Part shown: in pieces, positions 57,011-64,000 of the stretch
How positions within the stretch are numbered: position 1 is the stretch's first letter
How the letters are laid out: every line of letters begins with the position of its first letter
DNA from: Pannonibacter phragmitetus_B
GTDB taxonomy: Bacteria; Pseudomonadota; Alphaproteobacteria; Rhizobiales; Stappiaceae
Assembly: GCF_050510895.1 (NCBI RefSeq)
Contig: NZ_JBNINT010000001.1
Coordinates: 3,410,001 to 3,474,000 of the forward strand
Direction of reading: 5' to 3'
DNA length: 64,000 bases
Translations under genes and position numbers: made by a program
Notes under the pieces: model-generated
What the model saw: the letters and a program-made list of their open reading frames with translations, nothing else
What the model was told of the DNA's origin: nothing
The model's database searches: none

Positions 57011-58333
57011 CTATGAGGAGAGAGCCCTTGCCAGATCCCCAAATGGATCAGATGACGGCAACCCTCGCGCGTCCTGTCTCATGAACTCATAGATCCGCGG
57101 CACAAGTTGCACGGCTTTGTCGAGCGCCGGATCACTGCCTGCCTGATAGCCGCCCATCAACCGAAGGTCACGGGTATCTTCAAAGCGAGATATCATGGCT
57201 TTCAGCCGCAGGATCAGCTCCCGTTCCTCCGGTGTCCAGGCATGCAGAGACAGACGCGAGACTGAGGACAGGATATTGACCGCCGGATAGCGGCCAGCGT
57301 CAGCAATAGCGCGGTCGAGAACGATATGGCCATCCAGCACACCGCGCATCGTGTCGGCCACAGGGTCATTGTGATCGTCGCCATCCACCAGCACCGAGAA
57401 GACGCCGGTAATCGCGCCCTCCCCTTCAGCTCCAGGTCCGGCCCGCTCCAGCAGGCGGGTCAAATCGGAGAAAACGCTTGGCGTATAGCCACGGGCAACC
57501 GGAGGCTCACCAGCCGCCATCGCCACATCACGGGCCGCATGGGCAAAACGGGTGGCGGAATCGATGATCAACAGCACAGACTGGCCGAGACCGCGGAAAT
57601 ACTCCGCGACGCTCATGGCCGTGCGTGGGGCGAGACGCCGCATCATGGCGCTCTCGTCACCGGTTGCCACGACCACAACGGACCGCTCCAGCGCATCGCC
57701 CAGCACATCCTCGACGAACTCGCGCACTTCACGCCCACGCTCGCCCACAAGGCCGACGACCACGGTGTCGAAATCGCCCGACCCTGCAAGCATCGCCAAC
57801 AGCGTGGACTTTCCAACGCCGGACCCGGCGAAGACGCCGATACGCTGGCCGACACAAAGCGGTGTGAACAGGTCAATGACCTTGACGCCCGTGCGCACAG
57901 GCTGGCGCGCGCGGGCGCGCTCCAGCATCTGGGGCGGCTCGTTGTCGAGGGACATGGTTGTTGCACTGCTGCGCAGGGGACCCTTGCCATCCGCGGCCTG
58001 CCCAAGCGCATTGACCACCCGGCCCTTCCAGGAATGATGCGGATGCACCGTCAGCGCACCTTTGCGCCAGGCGCGGGCGCCGATGCCAATATCAGCCAGA
58101 TTGCCATAGGGCTTCACATAGACATCATCCTCATCCAGGCGGATGATCTCGCCGCGCCGCTCGCCGCCCTTGCCTTCAAGTGAGACAAGATCGCCAATGC
58201 AGACAGAGCGCGACAACCCGGTGACGCGGATGACACCAGGTGTCACCTGAATGACCCGGCCACCGATCCGGACCGGGTCAACTTCCTTGGAGGCCGCTGA
58301 AATGGCAAGCGCCAGCCGTTCAAGCGCGGGCAT
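57011..58333 (-). CDS. fliI: Flagellar export ATPase FliI
   Basis: A 440-residue ATPase of the flagellar type III export apparatus. The Walker A GSGVGKST is at 170-177, the Walker B LLIIDSATRF carries D258, and VVGLVGERGREVREF is the usual catalytic-Glu segment. It is the last gene of a leftward flagellar operon; its start overlaps the upstream gene by 14 bp. Confidence 0.97.
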   Translation of the reverse strand: MPALERLALAISAASKEVDPVRIGGRVIQVTPGVIRVTGLSRSVCIGDLVSLEGKGGERRGEIIRLDEDDVYVKPYGNLADIGIGARAWRKGALTVHPHHSWKGRVVNALGQAADGKGPLRSSATTMSLDNEPPQMLERARARQPVRTGVKVIDLFTPLCVGQRIGVFAGSGVGKSTLLAMLAGSGDFDTVVVGLVGERGREVREFVEDVLGDALERSVVVVATGDESAMMRRLAPRTAMSVAEYFRGLGQSVLLIIDSATRFAHAARDVAMAAGEPPVARGYTPSVFSDLTRLLERAGPGAEGEGAITGVFSVLVDGDDHNDPVADTMRGVLDGHIVLDRAIADAGRYPAVNILSSVSRLSLHAWTPEERELILRLKAMISRFEDTRDLRLMGGYQAGSDPALDKAVQLVPRIYEFMRQDARGLPSSDPFGDLARALSS

Positions 58334-59036
58334 CGCGGATCAGATCCTTGTGACGGTTGCGCAAGGTTTCCAGCACATCAAGGGGCAGACGGTTTGCAGG
58401 ATGCTGGATAACCGCATCCAGCGCGGGCGGTTGTTCGTTATGCTGCGCTTGGGAACCGGAAGACGGCTTTGGCAGCGGCGCAGAAACGCTAGCAGGCTCA
58501 GAGAGCCAATGCGTCAGGTTCACGGGCGCAGCTGCGGCCACATCTCGCGAGCGGGCAACACGCATGCCCAGCAAATCGTCTGTTTTGACGCCCTGCGAAG
58601 ACGCTGAGGCATCATCCTTAGCCAGCTCAACAATATCAGGCTTACCCGAAGGAAGGCCTGTCTCATCTGGCACCTGCCCAACAACCGCTTGCGCGTCTTC
58701 CACCGCGTCCTGCGTCTGCAGGGCGTCATTTATTGCGGAGCCAGCCATGGCGTAGCCGAGCATGCCGGCCATGCCAAGCGGGCCGCCGAGAGCCAGCCCG
58801 TAAAGCGCATGCCCCGCGTGCCGGGCGCCGTCCGAGATCTCGTCTCCCGTCACATTCCGGTAAACCTCACCAATGACAGGCAGATGCTGGAAAGGGTTGA
58901 TGATATCGACGATATCGCGAAACCCCAGGCCTCCGCCGGCTTCACTGGTGGAGACATCTGCGGTCTCGCGGGATGAAGCGACACTGCCAAGGGAGCCATG
59001 CGGCTTGACCGGAGGCACAGCCCCCAACGGCGTCAC
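58320..59036 (-). CDS. Hypothetical flagellar-locus protein
   Basis: A 238-residue protein I cannot assign. The first half has the compact block FRDIVDIINPFQHLPVIGEVYRNVTGDEISDGARHAGHALYGLALGGPLGMAGM, which I believe occurs in other alphaproteobacterial proteins; the Gly-rich part may be membrane-active. The second half is polar, low-complexity and likely disordered. It overlaps fliI by 14 bp and flgF by 4 bp, so it is tightly coupled to basal-body and export genes. A FliH-like partner of FliI was considered, but no FliH features are visible. Confidence 0.7.
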   Translation of the reverse strand: MTPLGAVPPVKPHGSLGSVASSRETADVSTSEAGGGLGFRDIVDIINPFQHLPVIGEVYRNVTGDEISDGARHAGHALYGLALGGPLGMAGMLGYAMAGSAINDALQTQDAVEDAQAVVGQVPDETGLPSGKPDIVELAKDDASASSQGVKTDDLLGMRVARSRDVAAAAPVNLTHWLSEPASVSAPLPKPSSGSQAQHNEQPPALDAVIQHPANRLPLDVLETLRNRHKDLIRDARA

Positions 59037-59758
59037 GAGGCCGCTCCCAGATCGCGCACAGCCTGTGACTGGGTGTCATTGCTGGTATCGATCATCTTCG
59101 ACGCACTGTCGAAGGCGCGGGTCAGCATGATCAGCTTGGTCATCTCACGGATCGGGTTGATGTTGGAGCTTTCCGTATAGCCTTGCACGATGCTTGCCGT
59201 ATCAAAGGCCTGCACCGGCTCTGCCGGCTGATCCGGGATGACACCGGAATTTTCAAAGCGGCTGAGCTTTGCATCATCGGGAATGCGGAACAGGCCAACC
59301 GCACCGGCAATATCCTCGCCCTGCGTCACCGTTCCGTCCGGCCCGATGCGCGGCATGCCCTGATTGAGATCGAGCTGAATCGGCAGTCCGCCAGCATCGA
59401 GAAGATCATGACCATTCAGCGTGCGCAGAACGCCATCGACGTCAATCTTCATGCGCCCGTCACGGGTGTAGGCAACCGTGTCTCCAGCACGGATGGCAAA
59501 CCAGCCATCGCCATCAACCGCCAGATCCAGAGGATTGTCCGTCTTGGTCACTCCACCCGCCTGCCGGGAGATATAGGTTTCACCGGCCGTGGCAAAACTG
59601 ACCGGATCAGCGCCAGCCTTGGACAGGATTTCGGCGAACTTCACCTCATCAGCGCGGTAGCCGGCCGTGTTCATGTTGGCGAGATTGCGGGCAACCGTTT
59701 CCAGCCGGTTGGAGAGCGCGACCTGAGCCGAGAGAGCGACATAAAGTGCAGACTGCAT
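59033..59758 (-). CDS. flgF: Flagellar basal-body rod protein FlgF
   Basis: A 241-residue proximal rod protein. The N-terminal rod motif (ALSNRLETVARNLANMNTAGYRADEV) and C-terminal rod motif (NPIREMTKLIMLTRAFDSASKMI) are both present, with the hook/rod middle domain GDGWFAIRAGD. It is 3 bp downstream of the DUF1217 gene and overlaps the next gene by 4 bp. Confidence 0.95.
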   Translation of the reverse strand: MQSALYVALSAQVALSNRLETVARNLANMNTAGYRADEVKFAEILSKAGADPVSFATAGETYISRQAGGVTKTDNPLDLAVDGDGWFAIRAGDTVAYTRDGRMKIDVDGVLRTLNGHDLLDAGGLPIQLDLNQGMPRIGPDGTVTQGEDIAGAVGLFRIPDDAKLSRFENSGVIPDQPAEPVQAFDTASIVQGYTESSNINPIREMTKLIMLTRAFDSASKMIDTSNDTQSQAVRDLGAAS

Positions 59759-59761
59759 GGA

Positions 59762-60550
59762 TCAACGTCCTCCGAGCCTGAGAGCCTGGATTTGTGAGAG
59801 CAGGCCCTCGCCAATGGCTGCTGACGAACCGGGCCCGGCCATGATGAGGGTCGCAATGGAAGAGGTTGCAGGGGTGCCGTTCTGGAAGTCCCACAGAGTG
59901 GCAAAGCGGCGCAGGAAGGTGTCGAGCTTCGCCGGGTCCTTGAACTCGTCGAAGTTCAAGCGCTGTTCCAGAACGGCGGCCTGCTTGTCAATGTTGGCCA
60001 TGGCGAAACTCTCGGGCATGCCAAGCGACGTATAGACCACCTTCACGAGCGCCTTGTCCGCCAGGATATCAAAGGGACCTGTAATGCTGGCCGCCTTGCG
60101 CTCAAAATACAGCGCAAGCCGGATGGCTTCGTTCTGGCTGCCAGAGTTCACTTCAAGCGTTTGCCGGACATAAGCGTCGACAACAGGCTGCTTGGCACGT
60201 TCAAAGGACGTCGCCGTGTCACCATAGCGGGCGAAGTTGAAAGTCTTCACGAACTCCGCATAGCGCTTGTCCGAAAGCTTGTTGGCAAAGGTGGACCTGC
60301 TATCCACCCCTTCCTCAAGCGCCTTTTTCATGAAGGCCTTGGCGTAGTCCATGTCCTCAAGACCGAACGACTTCATCGCATATTTGAAGATACGCGTATC
60401 TTTCAGAAAATCATCGATCGTTTTGATATTCTCGATGTTCTTCAGATAGTATTCTGTCTCGCGCTCAACCTGCGGCTCCTTGGCGGTGCGCTCAAGTGTA
60501 CGATTCAGATCCCGCGTCACCAATTGGTACTGGAACAATGTGCTGATCAT
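59762..60550 (-). CDS. DUF1217 flagellar protein
   Basis: A 262-residue, mostly helical protein found in rhizobial flagellar clusters. MISTLFQYQLVTRDLNRTLERTAKEPQVERETEYY and the later FNFARYGDTAT segment and TLEVNSGSQNEAIRLALYFERKA are typical. The function is unknown. ATG 60550 is chosen; an open frame upstream to 60751 is Cys/Arg-rich and not coding. It heads the leftward operon DUF1217-flgF-hypothetical-fliI and diverges from motA. Confidence 0.88.
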   Translation of the reverse strand: MISTLFQYQLVTRDLNRTLERTAKEPQVERETEYYLKNIENIKTIDDFLKDTRIFKYAMKSFGLEDMDYAKAFMKKALEEGVDSRSTFANKLSDKRYAEFVKTFNFARYGDTATSFERAKQPVVDAYVRQTLEVNSGSQNEAIRLALYFERKAASITGPFDILADKALVKVVYTSLGMPESFAMANIDKQAAVLEQRLNFDEFKDPAKLDTFLRRFATLWDFQNGTPATSSIATLIMAGPGSSAAIGEGLLSQIQALRLGGR

Positions 60551-60829
60551 CGGCGCAGCCCTTCCGGAGAACTTGTATCCGTCCGCACCCTTCCGGCGCG
60601 GCCAGACAGCCAGGCAACAGAAACCAGCGCGCATAGCGCACCTCTTGCATCCAGTCTTGCCGCCAAGGCTTGCGCCGGGCTGACCGGCTGCACTGCAACT
60701 CCTCCTTGCCGGTGGCTCATGGTTAATCGCGGCCCGCCAAAAACCCGGCAAAATTCAACAGCCTCGGGCAAGCCTCATCTCCTAGCGTGATGGCATTACA
60801 TCCCACGCGCACCAAGCAGGAGCTGGCTC

Positions 60830-61722
60830 GTGACAATCATGCTGGGTCTCATCATCGCACTGGCCTCTCTCCTCGGCGGATTTTACGCCATGGGGGAAAG
60901 GTGCTGGTTCTGTGGCAACCGTTCGAAGTACTGATCATCGTCGGGGTGGCAATCGGTACATTCTTTGTCGCCAACCCGATGAAGACGATCAAGGACACCA
61001 TGCGCGCCGTGCAGGAAGCGGTGGCCAACGCTGTGCCAAAGAAGCGCGACTACCTCGATATCCTCGCGCTGCTCTATGCGTTGATGCGCGAGCTGCGCTC
61101 CAAGGGCCGCAACGAGGTTGAGCCGCATATCGAGAACCCTCAGGATTCCGAGATTTTCCGCGCGTTTCCGACCGTCTACCGCAACAAGAACCTGACGACC
61201 TTCGTCTGTGACTATTTCCGGCTGATCATCGTCGGCAATGCCCGCGCCCATGAGATCGAGGCGCTTATGGATGAAGAGCTGCAGACGGTGCACCGCGACC
61301 AGATGAAGCCCTACTATGCATTGTCCGCCGTTGGCGAAGCTTTTCCGGCCATCGGCATCGTTGCTGCGGTGCTCGGCGTTATCAAGGCCATGGGTGCCAT
61401 CGACCAGTCACCGCAGATCCTGGGAGCCCTGATCGGTTCGGCCCTCGTCGGCACGTTCCTTGGCATTTTCCTGTCCTATGCGCTGGTGGCCCCCGTCGCC
61501 CACAAGGTGAAGGGCGTGCGCGAAGCGCGGCTGCGCCCTTATGTGATCGTCAAGCAGTCCCTCCTTGCCTTCATGAATGGCGCGCCTCCTCAGGTCGCCC
61601 TTGAGCATGGACGGAAGACCATCTCGGCCTCGGACCGCCCCTCCATCGATGAAGTTGAGAACGAGACCATGAACTCTGGCGGCGTGGGCGAAAGCGCCCC
61701 GGAAATGAAGGGAGCGGCGTAA
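60830..61722 (+). CDS. motA: Flagellar stator protein MotA, frameshifted near its N-terminus
   Basis: A four-helix inner-membrane stator protein, about 297 residues when corrected. The true start is GTG 60830 or ATG 60839 (MLGLIIALASLLGGFYAMGGKV), with AGGAG 8 bp before the GTG. One G is missing in the run 60892-60896. Without it the frame reads from an ATG at 60787 into an unrelated N-terminus. The rest is normal, with the proline-rich TM3/TM4 segments (VGEAFPAIGIVAAVLGVIKAMG), and KPYYALSAVGEAFPA. It is the first gene of motA-fliM-orf-fliN-fliG. Confidence 0.95.
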
Positions 61723-61725
61723 GTC

Positions 61726-62673
61726 ATGCTTGATCACGCTGCCAACTCGTTCCATTCGGAACGCGCCCAGATCACCGACCGCCTGCTGGATGCCGCTGGC
61801 ATCTCCGTCGACCGGTTGCCGATGCTGCCGGTGCTCTTCGACCGCATGGCTCGTGTCTTTGCCGATGCGATGCGTCAGAAGTCGGCCTCGCCGTCCTACA
61901 TTTCCGTCTCCGATATCGGCAACGAGCGTATCGGCGATGTTTTGGATGTCTACGAATCCAACGCCCTGGTCGCTGTGCTCTATTCGCCGGAATGGGACAC
62001 GCGCCTGCTGATCGGCTTTGACCGGGACTTCATCTTCACAATGATTGACGTGCTGTTCGGCGCTGACGGCACTGAGCCGCCGATTGACGAGGAGCGCACT
62101 TTCTCCTCCATCGAGACGCGCATTGCCCGTACGGTCTTTGAAGTGGCCGCAAATGCGTTGCAGGAATCGTTCAGCCCCATCGCCGAGACGACGCTGAAGA
62201 TCGAACGTGTCGAAAGCCGCATGGACTTCGCCATTATTGGCCGCCGCAACAATCCGGCCGTTGTCGCACGCCTCTTGCTTCAGGCCATCGGCCGTGGCGG
62301 CGAGATCTTCGTCGTGATGCCGCACTCCACACTCAACCCGCTGCGCCAGCGCCTGTCGCAGGTGCTCTCGGGTGAAATGGCGGGGCGCGACAAGCAATGG
62401 ACCCAGCATTTCCAGGCAGAGATCCAGCGCACGGAAGTGAAGCTTCAGGCCGTTCTGGAAGAACGCGAACTGACGCTGGGCGAAATCGCCAACATGAAGA
62501 TTGGCCAGATCATTGAGCTGCAGGCCACGCCCCGCAGCCCGGTTAAGCTGGAGTGCAACCAGCAGCCCATCTTCAACTGCCGTCTCGGACAACTGGACGG
62601 CTCCTACACCCTTCAGGTCGAAGACCTGATCCATCTGGAAAAGGATATCGTCGATGATCTCCTATCTCGTTGA
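61726..62673 (+). CDS. fliM: Flagellar motor switch protein FliM
   Basis: A 315-residue C-ring protein that binds CheY-P through its N-terminus and FliG through the middle domain. The middle CheC-like domain has LDVYESNALVAVLYSPEW and the FliN-like C-terminal domain has LTLGEIANMKIGQIIELQA. The N-terminal CheY-binding peptide is not the enteric type. It starts 3 bp after motA. Confidence 0.95.
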   Translation: MLDHAANSFHSERAQITDRLLDAAGISVDRLPMLPVLFDRMARVFADAMRQKSASPSYISVSDIGNERIGDVLDVYESNALVAVLYSPEWDTRLLIGFDRDFIFTMIDVLFGADGTEPPIDEERTFSSIETRIARTVFEVAANALQESFSPIAETTLKIERVESRMDFAIIGRRNNPAVVARLLLQAIGRGGEIFVVMPHSTLNPLRQRLSQVLSGEMAGRDKQWTQHFQAEIQRTEVKLQAVLEERELTLGEIANMKIGQIIELQATPRSPVKLECNQQPIFNCRLGQLDGSYTLQVEDLIHLEKDIVDDLLSR

Positions 62674-63190
62674 TGCGGTGCTGTTGATCGCTCTGGCGAT
62701 CACGAGCTTCAAGATGGTGACCATGTACCGGGAGCTGCGCCGGCTGGGATCCTATCATGAGGACTACCAGCGGATCTTTGACCAGACGGCGCTGGCTCTT
62801 GACGGGATCGAGGTGTCGGTCAAGGAGCTCAACGTCCGCGGAGCCCAGGTGCTCAACGCACTTGGCGCCAGGATGGACGATGCAAGGGAACTCATTGCCG
62901 AAATCGACGCCCTCACCCGGGAAGCCAAGCGCCAGCAATCTGTCCTCAGGTCCGAGCTGAAGCAGCTTTCCACCGAAGTCGCGATGCGTGCCAAGGCCGG
63001 ACATATCGAGCCACCTGCCAGCGACATGGTGTCCACGGTTGTCGAGACGGTTCTGCGTCACGCCACACCGGCAGCAGGCGACACCCACGAGCCAGCCGCG
63101 CCAACGGAAATGAAGGTTCATCGTCTGGATGACCTGGCCACCGGCCCGTTCCGATCCGTATCCATCCACCGCAAGGATGATCTGACATGA
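62654..63190 (+). CDS. Hypothetical protein between fliM and fliN (DUF6468-like)
   Basis: A 178-residue protein with one N-terminal membrane helix (about 2-24, VDAVLLIALAITSFKMVTMYREL) and a long coiled coil (about 25-105). The C-terminus is Pro/Ala-rich. It overlaps fliM by 20 bp and fliN by 4 bp. Similar short membrane-anchored proteins occur beside fliM in other Hyphomicrobiales, and I think the DUF6468 name applies, but that is from memory. A role in anchoring the C-ring or stator is a guess. Confidence 0.75.
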   Translation: MISYLVDAVLLIALAITSFKMVTMYRELRRLGSYHEDYQRIFDQTALALDGIEVSVKELNVRGAQVLNALGARMDDARELIAEIDALTREAKRQQSVLRSELKQLSTEVAMRAKAGHIEPPASDMVSTVVETVLRHATPAAGDTHEPAAPTEMKVHRLDDLATGPFRSVSIHRKDDLT

Positions 63191-63576
63191 GCAGCAATGA
63201 TATGAACGAGACCCCTTCCGCCAAGGCCGCAGGTGCGGCTGAATTTGCCAAGGTCGAAACCGGCGGATCCAAGAGCGCAAAGCTGACCAGCTCCGACCTG
63301 ATGGGCGACGAGCGGAACCTCGACACGATCCTCGGCATTCCGGTCAACATTCAGGTCGTGCTGGGCTCGGCCACGATGCTGGTCGCCAACTTGCTGAAGC
63401 TTGGCCGCGGCGCCGTCATTCCGCTCAATCACCGTGTTGGTGAGCCGGTCGATATCGTGGTCAATGGCCGCGTGGTTGCCCGTGGCGAAGTGGTCGTCGT
63501 GGAAGACGACAACTCCCGCTTCGGCGTTTCGCTGACCGAAATCATCAGCGCCCAGAACAGCCTGCTTGACGCCTGA
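63187..63576 (+). CDS. fliN: Flagellar motor switch protein FliN
   Basis: A 129-residue C-ring subunit. The FliN/SpoA core is at about 45-125: LDTILGIPVNIQVVLGSATM, LLKLGRGAVIPLNHRVGEPVDIVVNGRVVARGEVVVVEDD and GVSLTEII. The first 40 residues are variable. It overlaps the preceding gene by ATGA. Confidence 0.96.
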   Translation: MSSNDMNETPSAKAAGAAEFAKVETGGSKSAKLTSSDLMGDERNLDTILGIPVNIQVVLGSATMLVANLLKLGRGAVIPLNHRVGEPVDIVVNGRVVARGEVVVVEDDNSRFGVSLTEIISAQNSLLDA

Positions 63577-63670
63577 AACCAGGCCGTGCAGCGCATGAGC
63601 AATTTCAAGGCATGATGCGCAAGCCTCTCAAAGCCTTGGCAGAACTTAAGCTGCAGGAGAGACCGCAAAA

Positions 63671-64000
63671 ATGAATGCGAGCACATCTGCCGAAACCCTC
63701 ATGCCGACGCGCACCCTGAAGGGAACGCAGAAAGTCGCGGCGCTTCTTCTGGCGCTCGGCAAGCCCAGCTCGCGCCGGCTGCTGCAGCATTTTGATCAGG
63801 AAGAAATCCGCATGATCACAGTCGCTGCAGCTCAGCTCGGCACTGTGGCGGCAGAGGAGCTCGATCAGCTCGCCGAAGACTTCATCATGCAGTTCTCCAA
63901 TGGCACCACTTTGTATGGCACGCCAAATGAAGTGGAGAAGATGCTGGAGGGTGTGCTTCCCGAGGAGCAGCTTTCCGACATCATGTCTGACGTGCTCGGT
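63671..64000 (+). CDS. fliG: Flagellar motor switch protein FliG, N-terminal part (runs off the window)
   Basis: The first 110 residues are present. GTQKVAALLLALGKPSSRRLLQHFDQEEIRMI is the FliG N-terminal domain that binds FliF, and LYGTPNEVEKMLEGVLPEEQLSDIMSDVLG starts the next helices. GCAGGAGAG precedes the ATG. It is the fifth gene in the motA operon, 94 bp after fliN. Confidence 0.95.
   Translation, partial: MNASTSAETLMPTRTLKGTQKVAALLLALGKPSSRRLLQHFDQEEIRMITVAAAQLGTVAAEELDQLAEDFIMQFSNGTTLYGTPNEVEKMLEGVLPEEQLSDIMSDVLG

Noticed and set aside
58320..59036. FliH assignment for the gene next to fliI
   Set aside because: No FliH-like coiled coil or GxxxG repeats; the Gly-rich block and disordered tail do not fit.

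Overview
The window is about 62% G+C and reads as the chromosome of a free-living, motile alphaproteobacterium of the Hyphomicrobiales (Rhizobiales) type. The main support is the flagellar locus at the right end, which has an FtcR-type regulator, fliI, flgF, a DUF1217 protein and motA-fliM-fliN-fliG in the rhizobial arrangement. The many TRAP, TAXI and TTT uptake systems and the three chemoreceptors fit the same picture. A genus cannot be named from the sequence alone; a Stappiaceae-like organism is a guess.

Layout. 1-10.7 kb: two chemoreceptors flank a two-component system (kinase and OmpR-type regulator) that diverges from an RND efflux pump (fusion protein plus pump), and an SDR oxidoreductase follows. 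10.8-23.8 kb: housekeeping genes (bfd-bfr, an M42 aminopeptidase, pheST, a fused PabB/PabC, an M48 protease, a third chemoreceptor, a CHAD-like protein, msrA, tRNA-Ser). 24.2-28.4 kb: an autotransporter whose passenger looks like an endonuclease/exonuclease/phosphatase (EEP) enzyme, then a DeoR regulator. 28.4-33.6 kb: a TAXI-TRAP uptake operon with a DapA-like lyase, divergent from a LacI regulator across a perfect palindromic operator. 34.2-43.8 kb: a tripartite tricarboxylate transporter, a PrpF-type isomerase, a 2-hydroxyacid dehydrogenase, an AbrB-like membrane protein, a GntR regulator and TcuA/TcuB, together a likely tricarballylate or aconitate utilisation cluster. 43.9-52.7 kb: a SulP-STAS-cNMP transporter, an HD-GYP protein, a DUF3237/MarR divergon and a crotonase-TRAP operon. 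The DUF3237/MarR intergenic region and the crotonase promoter carry the same operator-like sequence. 52.7-55.8 kb: a LysR regulator divergent from an SHMT-like PLP enzyme, and a glutamine amidotransferase-like gene. 56-64 kb: the flagellar genes.

The most important caution concerns reading frames. At least 18 places in 11 genes, including essential pheS and motA, need bases added to restore a normal protein. Every one is a shift that missing bases would explain, and almost all lie in short G or C runs. This points to consensus errors in homopolymers, not to mass pseudogenisation. Where this happens I give the full corrected extent of the gene and say where the frame breaks. One gene (the amidotransferase at 55.1-55.8 kb) is instead broken by an in-frame TGA.

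The best candidates for new biology are the EEP-passenger autotransporter, the two-site MarR regulon joining a crotonase, a TRAP transporter and a DUF3237 protein, and the long perfect palindromes 110-130 bp upstream of two of the chemoreceptor genes.
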